Part shown: one piece after another, positions 49,641 through 61,424 of the stretch
How positions within the stretch are numbered: the first letter of the stretch is position 1
Layout of the letters: every line of letters begins with the position of its first letter
Assembly (NCBI RefSeq): GCF_030463565.1
Contig: NC_134643.1
Coordinates: 82,085,721-82,149,720 of the forward strand
Direction of reading: 5' to 3'
Source: Pelecanus crispus
Taxonomy: Eukaryota; Chordata; Aves; Pelecaniformes; Pelecanidae
DNA length: 64,000 nt
Notes under the pieces: model-generated
Seen by the model: only the letters and a program-made list of their open reading frames with translations
Databases searched by the model: none
Told to the model about the DNA's origin: nothing
Translations under genes and position numbers: made by a program

Positions 49641-49867
49641 GCTACAGGTGGATCTCTGCTCCCCTGTGGGCCTCCATGGGCTGCAGGAGCACAGCCTGCC
49701 TCACCATGGGCTTCACCACGGGCTGCAGGGGAATCTCTGCTCCGGCACCTGGAGCACCTCCTGCCCCTCCTTCTTCACTGACCTTGGTGTCTGCAGGGTT
49801 GTTCCTCTCACATATTCTCACTCCCCTCTCCGGCTGCAACTGGTGTTGCACAGTAACTTTTTCCCTT

Positions 49868-49878
49868 TCTTAAATATG
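49868..49878 (-). promoter_or_regulatory. LTR TATA-like element
   Basis: In the sense of the LTR it reads CATATTTAAG, about 185 bases into the LTR from its 5' end. This is a reasonable core-promoter position for an avian ERV LTR. Activity is unknown. Confidence 0.45.
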
Positions 49879-50061
49879 TTACCCCAGAGGTGCTACCACC
49901 ATTGCTGATAGGCTCACCTTTGGCCAGTGGCAGGTCTGTCTTGGAGCTGGCTGGCATTGGCTCTGTTGGACATGGGAGAAGCTTCTAGGAGCTTCTCACA
50001 GAAGCCACCCCTGTAGCCCCCCTCCACCCCCGCCAAAACCTTGCCATGCAAACCAAATACA

Positions 50062-50066
50062 CCTGT
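50062..50066. other. Target-site duplication, right copy (CCTGT)
   Basis: An exact copy of 48907-48911, directly after the LTR terminal AAATACA. Confidence 0.85.
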
Positions 50067-51936
50067 AGACAGCTCTGCCACACTCAGGGCTCACCAGTAG
50101 TAGTTGTGGTTTTAGCCTCCTCCAGCCCTATAATGAAATTCCTGACCACTGCTACCACTTGGATTCCTTTCCTGGTGAGGCGCACACACTGTGCCTGTGC
50201 CCAACACCTATTCATAGCCACCGATTTACTGCCAAGGAAAGGGAACAGCCTCTTTCATCCCTCTGGGATTATTCACTAAAGAGCCACAGTGCTGGAGTTC
50301 CAGTCACATCCCAAACGAAATAGCACATCCCCAGCCCTGGAGGAGAACGAGGAGAACAAGTTACCCCCTCACTCCCACTGTGACCTAGGATAGCACTTGC
50401 CATTCACACATTGAAACAAAGAGCATAAAAGCATCTTTCTAATACCGTACCATTTAAAGCAAGGAAATTTTTTTTTTTTTTTAATTACTTAGTTCCTGCT
50501 GTCTTTTGTCTGGGGACCACAAATTACTTTTGTGGTAGGAAAAGTAATAAGCTGCTTTGACATCCATCACAAGTGAATCAAGTTTGAATTGCTGACTTGC
50601 TGCCTGGCAATAAAGACACGGAAGATTTTAAAGGACAAAGTAAATACAATGACTGCTGACTACCCTCCGTACAAAGATTTTTCCTGTGTGCTCTATTAAA
50701 GCACAGTTACCTTCTACATGATTGCTTGCCTCTCAGAAATCCCCTTATAACAATTGTGAAACATCCAAAAATAGCCTATTAATGGCCAGACTGGGATGGA
50801 ACGAAAAGTAGAAAAAACCAGCGAAAATTATGATAATGGTGCAAGTATATGAATTTGATCCAGTTACAGGACATTATTAGGATAGTTCCTGTCTTAAGCT
50901 TTATACATGCATAAAAACCATACACATAAGCCTTGCACATAATTAAGGCAATATGTTAGGGTGAAGCACTCCTCCCCTCTCCCCCATCCATGTATTTAAT
51001 GACAGCTCATGAAGGCTGTTGGAGATTGAACTAATAAATAGGACTGCCAGATAACATGGGAGGCAAGAGGACGCATGCAGCAGCAGTAATAATTCCCTTG
51101 TGAAGGCAGCCAGGATGTAGACTGTAAGCAGTATGAGCTGGTCTCCTCATGGAGACAAACATCTGTGGATATATATAGGAATACAGATCTGTAGCCATTT
51201 GAGACAAACTCTTCTAGACATCTGATAGTCCAGCACCCTGCAAGTGCTATATTTGATGACTTTGCTGACTGTTTTAAGTATACCAAAATGTCCTGGGCTA
51301 TTCTTTAGGAACAGAAATTATTAAATGCATATGTTTAAATGCACATGTATTTAGAAACAGTAAAAGTTTCTTAGTGCAGTGCTACCATAAAAACTCATTT
51401 TAAGTGACCCCACTGATTGTCCAGGTCTGAACATTTTATTAGGTGTACAAAGATTTGTTTGCAGTAGTCCCTCACTATACAATTCATGGTATTTAAGTGT
51501 TATTTTTTCCAGCACTTGAAGGAAATACTAAAAACCAGACAATCTTCCTTTGTCCTACTGTAACCATTAATATATTACCATCCAGAACTTGTCAAAACAA
51601 ACCAGTCAGAGCTATAAACAAGAAACTACCTCACTAGCTATAATGGCAGATTTGAGAGTTTGCTGTTGGTTGATAGGTTACTGAGGAAGATACCGTATCA
51701 TCTTCTCTGAGATAAAGGAGAGAGGAAACCAAGTTTCATATTACATGACACGTGGATTAATTATATGGTCATTAGTTCTCACATAGCTTTCCATGGCTTA
51801 TGCACAGACAGCCATTATCTGTATCTACTTGAGATGTTTTATAGCTGTAATGATGCAGTATGGTAGAAGCATGGACAAAGACACATGGAGTTTATACACT
51901 CATCCATGTAAACAACATGACACTCGGAATGCTCAC

Positions 51937-52100
51937 CTTGTTGAGGACATCCCGCTGACACCCAAGGTAGAGATGAGGCAGGATTCTGGTTGGGCCAATG
52001 TTGGAGACGGGTAGGCAGGGTTGAGAAATGCAAGTAGGGACAAGCGTGGATTTTCCTTCACAGAGACCGGGGAAAGAGCTGGAGAACTCAGCAAATCCAC
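51937..52100 (-). CDS. DUSP16: DUSP16 internal exon: end of rhodanese-like domain and linker
   Basis: A 164-bp exon after TTCTTCCAG (AG at 52102-52101). Two bases complete a split Gly codon, then 54 codons run from GFAEFSSSFPGLCEGKSTLV to LYLGCQRDVLNK, followed by GTGAGC. This corresponds to about human residues 124-177: the C-terminal end of the MAP-kinase-binding rhodanese/CH2 domain, the linker and the first strand of the phosphatase domain (RILPHLYLGC). It ends in phase 0, as required by the exon at 43505. The start codon and first roughly 123 residues are encoded further upstream, beyond 64000. Confidence 0.97.
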
Positions 52101-55100
52101 CTGGAAGAAGAACATTATATATTTAATTTACATGCACTGTTGTAGGCATCGGTACCTGTACCAATTCTCAGAAAGCAGCATTTGTTGCATGAGATGGGGA
52201 GGTGCTAAGGGGCAGCAGGAAAGCCTTAACAGAGGAACCGTACGTGTGCCTCTTCCAGAGGTACCATGACTGTGCAGAACCATCCATCAGCAGGCAAAGC
52301 CTGGCTGTGTATTCCCACTCTGCCTGGAACGTTTACTTCCCTCTCTCACTCCATTCCTCAGAAGTTTTCGATGCTTCTTCCCATTCTTAATGATATGTGG
52401 AAACAAGACTTTAAAAAACCAGCCACAACACCCACCACACCAAAAGCTCTCACACCTTTTCCTCTCTGCCCCAGCAAGCTGTTTTCTAAACACCTCCTTC
52501 TGTATTAGATCTATAATTAGACTTCATTAAGAAAAAGTCATGTTTACTCACCTTGGTAAAAGCATCAATATGAGGTTATTAATGTTTGCTTTTAAAATCT
52601 GACATTCTTATTTTCTATGCTGCTCCATAATTAATATATTTCATCCAACACACCGGAAGAGGTTGCATCTTTCAAAACCACACCAAGCCAAGGTCTCTCT
52701 ATCTCAAGTGGGGGAGGCAAGGCAGAGGGGGGACTACAGGGGAAGACTTCACCCAGCCATGGACTCCCCTAGCAAATCACCACAAGTCTTTACTCCCTTT
52801 ACTGCTAGCTGGTTCTTCATCTGCACCAGTTATTAGGCCCTATCCACATTATGGCTCCAAAACATTTTCATTACCATTTCCCGCCACTGCATTAAACCAT
52901 TCGGGAAAACTAGAGTGCAATGACTGATAACACATTTAAGACCACCTAAAATCCCAGTGACCATCAAAAATGCTCCTAGGCTGTTTCACCATCAGCATGG
53001 CACAGCTGCTATAGAACATGAAGGCAACAAAAAGCGAGGCTGAGACTGCTCTAGACACAAATACATACAATGCAGCTCAAGCTCCATTTCTTTTTCTTGC
53101 TCAGCTAGTTCCTGGCTTCCCTCCCATCACAAGGGCTGCATTATAAATCTGTGCTACCAACTGTGGTCCAATTGGCCTTACCCACAAGTTAGAAAACAAA
53201 ACTGAAGAAACCTGCAGCAACAAACTTATACTTCGACTAAACATGTCCTCACAAAAGCTAGCTAGCTTTTTCCAAGCCTAGCTAAACCCCAAGCTCAGCT
53301 CATTCTCATATGTCATCTTCACAAACTAGTCTGAAGAACCGGAGGGAGTTGCTTAAGTCAGTATGTTATAGGCTTTTTTGACTGTTTTCACCATTTAACA
53401 GCCAACCAGTAAGGGTGAAAGGCGCAAACCATAGTGAAAGTCCCCTTTTTGAGGAAAGCTATTTCCTCACATTAAAGCAGAGAGACAGGTGGAATTTTAA
53501 GTGACGGAAGAGTAATTATAACCTGTTCAGAACAAGGCACCTTTTTATCATCAAGGAAGTATTAACGTGCTAAAGTTACCAAATGTTATGTTCACTATTA
53601 TTACGGTTTGAGGACGTGAATCAAAATTATTCAGGAATAAGATAATGTACTGTTTTGTCAAGGCTTGCATTACCATTGCCTGAATTATGCCTATTCTTTG
53701 GATTTAAAGATCTGTATCTTTAGTAAATGTAGAAAAATACCAAGGTAATAGCCATATGTGTAACAGCCCATTTTATCTAGTAAACAGAAAAGCCAGCAAG
53801 CAGATTGCAGAACAAGAGTTTTATGAACAGCAATTCCTGTTCAGTCTCCTGACTTACCAAAAAGAAAAAAAAAAAGTGTGGGATGGGCAGGGGGGATGCT
53901 AAGCTAAGGCACTGCCCATCACAGAGCCATACCCCTAAACTGAAGGACCTAGGCTAGGGACACAGTAAAGGTTTGGCTCTGACATTTTCTATTCTTATTA
54001 GCTGCGTTTCCTCCTCTTTGCTTTACAACATCCCCGTTCAGGGGCACAGATGCTGCTTGTTCAACGCATCAATCGAATGACAGAAGGAGTTTGCAAAACA
54101 ATTCTCTTGTACACTTCCTTTATTTTCTTCTGTATGGCATAATGTTTTCCCCTCTGTTATAGCAAGCAATCCTTGAATTTATAAGCATTATATACCTCTC
54201 AGATTAAATTTAATGCATGATATGGTGCCCAGAAGTTCCTTGAGAGATTGGGGGAAGAAAGGGAAATCAAGTATCGGTCTTTGGTTTAATTTGCTCATTC
54301 TTTATTTCTTGGGAAGCTCCTTGGCTGCTTTCTGGAGCCTCTCTCTGACACAGCTGGAAATACAGAATTGAGTCTTCTTCCTTACAAATAAGCAGCACAA
54401 GCAAAGAAGAGATTTTACATCTGTGCTTTCTTTGTAAAACACTACATGGGTAAAGTTCAACAACAACAAAAAAAGAATTTTCCCAACTACCTACAGATTG
54501 ATCTCACTTCTGCATGAACACTGCAACAAGAACTTAAGCAAGAAGTTAATATGCAAAAAACCTGAGATTTTGGGAGATGGAACCCACACTCTGTCATCAT
54601 AAGTGTAAGGAGCAATTTTGTATTTTATTTTTATTCTAGGGCTCTGTCAAGGCAAACTTGAAGTGATTCAAGATTAGGTGCTTCAACAATTCCTCTGGGA
54701 CATCCATCCCTCCAAAGTAATGTTTCTTCTTTCTACTTTTCTACTCATGCTTTGCTAGTAACATGTTGCTTCAGGATCTTTACAACACGAATTACAACCA
54801 CAAAACTCAAATCAGATACCTCTGACATTATATTACCTATCTTTACACATACTCCCAAATAAGCTCTCCTTTCCTTTGAATATATTTTAACCTAGTATTA
54901 GTATCAGTAGTGAGCTGACTTCAAATAGCATGCAATCAGTGACTTGTTTCAAATGTCAATCTATCTTCCCTGCCATCTTCTATAACCACTGCAAAAAGTT
55001 AGTAGCTTTTCAACAAACCTGTCTTTGATTTATGGCACTCACAATAGGAAAACCACATTCTAGATCAGTGTATATTGAAAAATTGCTTTAAAAAAGCATA

Positions 55101-58100
55101 AACAAAACCCGTATCAACAAAACACGCTCCTGTATGCATCCTGCTAGACTACCAATTTCTTCTAGTGCAAGAAACACACCATCACGGGTCTGGAACAACA
55201 GCATCCATGCTTACAATCACTGAACTGTCATGTCATTATGAGACTAATTTCTATTCTAAGGAAATGCACTCATTACTATTTGCTTGCATCAACTTACAAA
55301 ATATATCTTTTTTAAAAAATATATATAGAGATGTATTAAAAAAAAAAAAACCACCACCTAAAGATGTGTAGAAAGAAAAAGGTATTTATTTCACATGTGT
55401 CTGTTTTCTAACACAGATTACAGCCCCCATGAGTCCCCAAAGCTGAAGTCTATGCGCAGTCTACATGAGGAGCCTCTTATGAGAAAAGTGCTTTAAGCAC
55501 TCAGACTACCTCTACACTTCTGTAAATGAAGCGGACCATCCTCAAAAACCAAACTTCAAACATTTAGAAAATTAATTTAGTGTACAGGTGGAAATGAAGA
55601 ATAGAAAACTGAACCTTAAAGAAAGATGGGACTGGTTTAGTTTCAGATTCCATCATTTGAGGATGACGTTTGCATCAAAGGAAATTTGATCTTTAAATCT
55701 CCTTACCTACCTCAGGTGGAATAGGGCTATTGGCAGCACTGTACAGTTTGTTTTAATAAGAAAAAATACACTTTTCTTCTGGACCTAGTTTCTAAATAAC
55801 ACCCTTTCTCTCACCACTACTCCAGCCTCTGCAAACAATAAATCAATCACAAGAGTATGTTGAAACTGTGGGGGAAAAAAAAAATCTACAGGTCATTAAC
55901 AGAGCTACTGGGTTAACAAAGTTTCACTGAAGTCTTTGATAAATGTAACTGGGCCCTAGAAATAGATGACTGACAAATAACTCCAAAGTATTCTCTCCTA
56001 AATAGCTTATAAACCGTACAGGTTTTTTGTATTCTTGATGGTGAAGTTGAGCTGAAACAACTCCCTTGACATTCAACAGGATGAAACAACTTCTTGTCTA
56101 TTTGAATGTTACAGATAGAAGAAGGAGGAAATGGAGTAACTTTTATGTATTATATCTATAAAATTTTGCTTGTGTTTAAAAAGATCCCCCCCCTCCCCCC
56201 CCCTGGAGGCTTTTGAAGGTTTTCACTCTACTTTTTCTGATATCGATGAATTAAATGGAAGACTCTTCCATCACCACTCATGCAATAGTTCCATTACATC
56301 TGAAAACCTTGACGGTCAAGCAGGATAAGGCAGCACAATGCATCTCCTTCTTCAGTTTTAAATAGGCAGTTGCTTCTGTCATGACTGCACATATGTAAGT
56401 CATTATATCCTTTGGCTGGCAGCAAGTAGCTAACAGTACTCTTAAGTCCGTCTTACTTGAATAATAGGCCCTACCCAAGTTTGAAGGAAAAAATCTTTGA
56501 GGATGATGACTTCCATCATTATGGGAGCAAATTAAAGCAATGAGAGATGGAAGTGATTTCAGACTTTATCATCCAATATATTTTCTGACATGAAAGCAAA
56601 AGATATCAAAGTAGCAGTGGTAAATTGTGATGTTCAGCTGGTTGTCCCTTATGTTTCTGAGACAAAAATCAATTAATTAAAATCTGCTCTAATTTTAGAT
56701 GGTCCATCAGAAGACTGCAAAGTTCTGTAACTGCCCCAGGGTAACTCAGCTCTTGCTTAGGTAGCTTGTTAAAATAAACAGACTAGGGAAATTATTTCAG
56801 TTTTAACTGAGTGGCAAGCATCCCCTGGCTGCAGCATGTCTAAAGAACAGCAGTCCTGTACCGCATTCCAGTGCTGACTTGTTCTGTTCACTTCTTGTGG
56901 CTGCGACTAACACAAGAGTTTCTACGAAACCATGTTAAGGCGCCAAAAGCTATCAGTGGTTTTGCAGCCTAAGCCCTTGTGTGTGTGGCAGACAACCCAA
57001 CACCTCCTAGGTCTTTACAGTACAGCCTGCATTTCTTGCTTACAAGCCTCCACATCCATTAGCAGAAATTTGGCAAGATCCGGTAACCTACTCAATTACC
57101 CTGTTGCTATGGTTCTGCAAAGTGGTGACTACAGACCTTCCTTTAATCAAGACACTACCATTTCCTAACTATGATTATGATTGTAAAGGTATGATTGTTA
57201 AAGGAATCTCAGTATCAGAAGTTTCGGCTCGCTTCTCAGCCAACTTGGGAAACAAAATAGGGCCAAACCCAGAAGGGATGAAAAAGTTTCAACAAAATTC
57301 CACAGTAAAAGTTATTCTTTCTTATAGATTCACTGCATAAATCCTCATATAAATAAAACTCCCAACTAACTTTGCCAGCAGCAGGAAGAGAGGGAGAGAA
57401 GATGGGATCAGGTGGCAACAATGATAGCCAGAGAAATGTTACTGATTTGGGAACAGCTACCTTTCATTAAGGGAATGGAATCCATCCAGATCCTTTTGAC
57501 TACTTAGCTTAACTACCATCAGAGACAAATCCTAAATTATTACAGAGGAATAACTACTGAGAACCACAAGCATTTACATCAGCTCGTCTGTGTTACGTTA
57601 TATGGAAATGGACCAGGAGCATTCCACAGTGCTGCCAGTTGCGATGCCGTAGTTGCAGGGACAGTAGCTGTGTAAACCACTACGGAGGTTTGCAAGTGAA
57701 AGGCCAGTTAAGCCCTAAGGTCTTGATTTGAACAATTAATAGGGAGTTGTGAAGTGCAGATAACATTTTACTGTTTTTACCCAATACTCAGTAAAACTAT
57801 TCCAGTTAAATGACACCATAATAGGATATAAAACCGGGGGGAAAATAGTAGATTTTTCCTATGTTCATTCCATGTTATGCTGGTTTCTCTTCCTCCTCCT
57901 GTCTTTATATTTCTTTCAAATGGGTCCAGCCACTCAAACAGATACTACCAATCAAAATTAGACAAGACAACTTCACAGGAAACATAATAATTCCGAATTA
58001 AAAACTAAAAGCATTTTTCTTTCCTTACAGAAGGCCAAGTACTTGTGAGACAGATTTGGCATAGGGAAGAGCAAAAAAGTTAAGCAGAAACACCAATCTA

Positions 58101-61027
58101 CTAAAAATTCGGTTTTCAAAATGCAAGTGTTGCTCTTCATTCACATCAACACACATCTTCCTCACACAAACACAGGTTACTCAGCTTCGTCTTTAGGATA
58201 CCGTGTCTGGTCCAGTGGTATTTCATCTGTTATTGAGCAGGTCAACATCTGCATCTACCCTGCACACTTCCCCCATCCACCAGCCCAGTACCCGCTTTGA
58301 TCTCCTGCTCTCCACCTCCCCCAAATACCTTCCCTTTTCTGCAGGGTGCTGGGAAGAGAGGAGAATGCCATTTTCTCCTCCTACCAGCTTTCAAAGTTCA
58401 CCTTGAGCAGCTCACTGATGCTTACATGACATACTACAGTAACTGGGCTGTTGGCTGGTTTTAATTACCAATGGTTATGTTAGCCAAACAGGCCTGTTTC
58501 AGTGACATCTCCCCTATCCACACATATTTAGTAAGTCTTTCCTTGGCATGCATGTTGAATATAGCACAGATGGTCCCTCATACATCCATCCTATGTCTGA
58601 ACTTGCATGTATTTCTAACGTACAGAGAAATCAATCATGAGGCAATCCTAGTATCTCTTTAAAGCTGCTTTTAAAACTACTGTTGAAACAGCCAAGTCTG
58701 TAATTCCTTTCCACCCTCAAGTGTTTGCAAAGATCTGCACCAGTAGTTTTATCCTTAAGACATTACAGACATAGCTGCTCTTGCTAATCAGGCAAGTGCA
58801 TACTGACAAAGTGCAGAAAGGAACAGAGACCTGACTACATTTCATAGAGAAGGCGGATTAAGGTTGGGTGTGAAATTAAAGTGCAACAGCTGACGTGCCC
58901 ACAACTCTGCAGTGAAAGGGCAACATGAAAGTAGGGGACCTCCCCATTAGGTGTAACCTGCTTTTTCTATATAACTGTCCAAGCACAGACATCTACAAAA
59001 AGGAGAGCATATACAAATTCTAACAGTAGCAAACGTAACCAACAAGCTTATGCTGTGTTTGTTCTGGGAGGATTTCTTACTTATTCTTTGTAAAGGCAGC
59101 CGTGAAACACAACTTGGAATGAAAGAAAGATGAGAAAAAAGGTCTTCACGTCACATCATGTGTTTCCTATAAGCCTGTCAGCTAAAGCTCAAAAGAGAAC
59201 CCCATGCAACTGCCTTTCACACCCAGAGCCTGGCAGCAAAGCTGAGGAGGAGGGGAAAAAAGATTCAGCTAGAGAAGATGTTGATAACCGAGACGAGGGT
59301 CCTGGCCACCTTCTGCAACTAATGGAGACCGACCCTAAAGACCAGAAGAGCAGCTTTCCACTTTCACACTAAACAAACATGTTTTTCAACCAAGTAATTT
59401 GAGGGGCTGTAGAAACTGAAGAATCCTATCTGCCACCAGTGCCCATCTCGTGGTGGATCCTCGGGCAGCTATTGCAGCCTGAGCTCCCAAGAGCTCTTCT
59501 TGCACAGCTGGGGCCCATGCGGCACTGCTGCTCGGTCACACCATTAAATCCACAACCAGCTCAGCTCAACGCGAAACTACTTTTCATGGGGAGACACTAA
59601 TTTGAGGCTCTGCACTGTACCAGTGCTCATTTCCATAGGGCTTACAAGAACTTGATTCTTTTTTTCATTTAATTACTCCTTTTGTCAAACCTTATTGAAG
59701 CTGACCAACAAGCTTAAACATCTTTTGTGGGTGACAGCAGAGAGACAGACAACATGGCAACTCCTATGAGCTTGGCTTTCCTAAAACTTCAGGCTAAGAA
59801 AAGCCTATGAAGTGTTTTATACTACATCCCCACAGATCCAGCCGGCCCTGCAGCTCTGCGTGCTTCATGTGGGATGCCGTCTTGTGCTCTTGATGGAGAA
59901 ATAAGAGCCAGTGAATGTGTCTGGTTTTCACAGGTCATGGAGTCTGCTGGAAAAGCCCAAGGACAATGCACATTGGTAAGAGAGCATACTTTGGCATTTC
60001 TCTTAAGTGCCATTCAAATCAGATGCTTCTTCTTCTCCCCATCCCCCCCACTCCGGCCTTTGGATTCTGACCGTTCGGAAAAGGCCAAAGGGAGAAATTA
60101 GCTTTCTTCAATGAATTCTTGAAAACAGACTAGAAGCAACTTCCCTCCTTTTCCCACAAGATCTAATTGTCTGCCAGTTCATCGGTGTTAACTCAGCGTC
60201 AAACACAATTATTTTAAAGCAGGGAGTGGAAACGGTCTAAGACCCAAGTGATGAGTCAAAAAACAAAGACTACATACATGTACTAGGAAAGGATTCCAAG
60301 AAGGAGACTTTGAAGCTTGTGGACTTGGCAGAAGATTCCACCACCTTCATTAAATCCAGAATTTGCATCTTCTTTAATGGCACTAATTATTCATAAATTT
60401 TATATAGCCATATACTAATAAATATTATATTGGTATCCCTTTTTAAAGGAAAAGAAGAATAAAAAAGCAGCAAAGTTTGCAACTGCCTCTACAACATAAT
60501 ATTTAGACCTTGTAATTTTAAGTAAGCCTTACCAAACTTTGTATTCAAAGGTATGCAGTGGAGTATATTCATGTTTAGCTTTTTTTTTTTTTCCCTCTTC
60601 TAATAGCAATTTAGAATTTGTTACTGTAAATACTGATTAGTGCCAGGCACATAACATAACATTACTGAAAACTATGCTAAAAAAAATAATCAAATTTAAA
60701 CAGCACTGTAGCAAAGACAAAATATACAAAACCCGAACTTTAACATTTACTTTGCCTCCAATCAGATCAGAGGCTCTTAACAGCACTTTCACAGTCACAT
60801 TCCCATTGAACATTAAAATGTTTATCTAAAAGCTGCAGTATAGATTTTTCCCTTGCCGCAAGAAAGGAAAGTTGTAAACTTTCTGACTCAAAAGTTTTAT
60901 GAACCTACAATGTTTCCACTCTGTTTAAACGAGCTGCAGACCTCCACAGGCCATTACAATTCACGCATTCCAGCTCCGCTCCACAGGGATGCTTGCCATT
61001 TTCCATTACATAAGCTCAGGCTGGAGA

Positions 61028-61180
61028 GCCCGGTTCGGAGCGCTGCCATCCCTGCGACCGCCCTCCCCTTCCCGTCCCCTCTCATCACCCACGGGGAGTC
61101 CTTCCACCGGATTCAAGGTTTCATGGTTTGGGAAAGCTAGGGGTGTTTTTATTACGGCGGCGTTCAGAAAGTGGCCCCGT
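61028..61180. other. CpG-bearing GC-rich patch in DUSP16 intron
   Basis: About a dozen CpG dinucleotides in 150 bases, in otherwise AT-rich, CpG-poor intron (for example CGGTTCGGAGCG, GCGACCGCC, ACGGCGGCG). It could be an intronic enhancer or alternative promoter. No exon was identified. Confidence 0.4.
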
Positions 61181-61406
61181 TATGCCAGGTGTTTTACAAG
61201 CACGGTAGCAAGGGAAATTCTTTGCCCTGGAGGGTTTCTGCCTTTGGTAAGACAAGGTTAATAGGCAGGTTAAGCAAACAAGGCTTGGGGGGGGCAAGAA
61301 TGGGGTCAAGCCCCCTCTCCCACCCAAGTGGGATATAGAAAAGTCAGGCTAATGACAAGTAAAGAGAGCATATTGGACACTCATGTTTGCCCATTTAGCC
61401 TTTAAA

Positions 61407-61424
61407 GGGGGGGGGGGGGGGGGG
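61407..61424. repeat. Poly(G) run of 18
   Basis: An uninterrupted G18 on the + strand, C18 in DUSP16 sense. Its length is subject to homopolymer sequencing error. Confidence 0.9.

Larger units (their letters stand above)
48912..50061 (-). mobile_element. Complete solo LTR of an avian endogenous retrovirus
   Basis: The element is 1150 bp with TG...CA ends (in its own sense, TGTATTTGG to CCACCACA) and perfect 5-bp duplications on both sides. In sense it carries a TATA-like CATATTTAAG near 49878-49869 and an AATAAA at 49100-49095, which place U3, R and U5 in the expected order. No gag, pol or env sequence adjoins it, so it is a recombined solo LTR. It has the same orientation as DUSP16. The 5-bp duplication suggests an ERV-L-type element. 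The family name cannot be confirmed here. Confidence 0.9.
43506..51936 (-). other. DUSP16: DUSP16 intron (8.4 kb) carrying a solo LTR
   Basis: A GT-AG intron (GTGAGC at 51936-51931 to TTTCCTAG). Main content is the LTR at 48912-50061. Also present are a CA repeat at 45020-45034, a purine-rich tract at 45394-45447 and an A/C-rich tract at 48656-48726. Open frames of 60-100 codons outside the LTR look like chance. Confidence 0.93.

Noticed and set aside
49332..49908. Frames of 149 and 175 codons on the + strand
   Set aside because: They are antisense reads of the LTR minisatellite; open frames result from the repeat structure.
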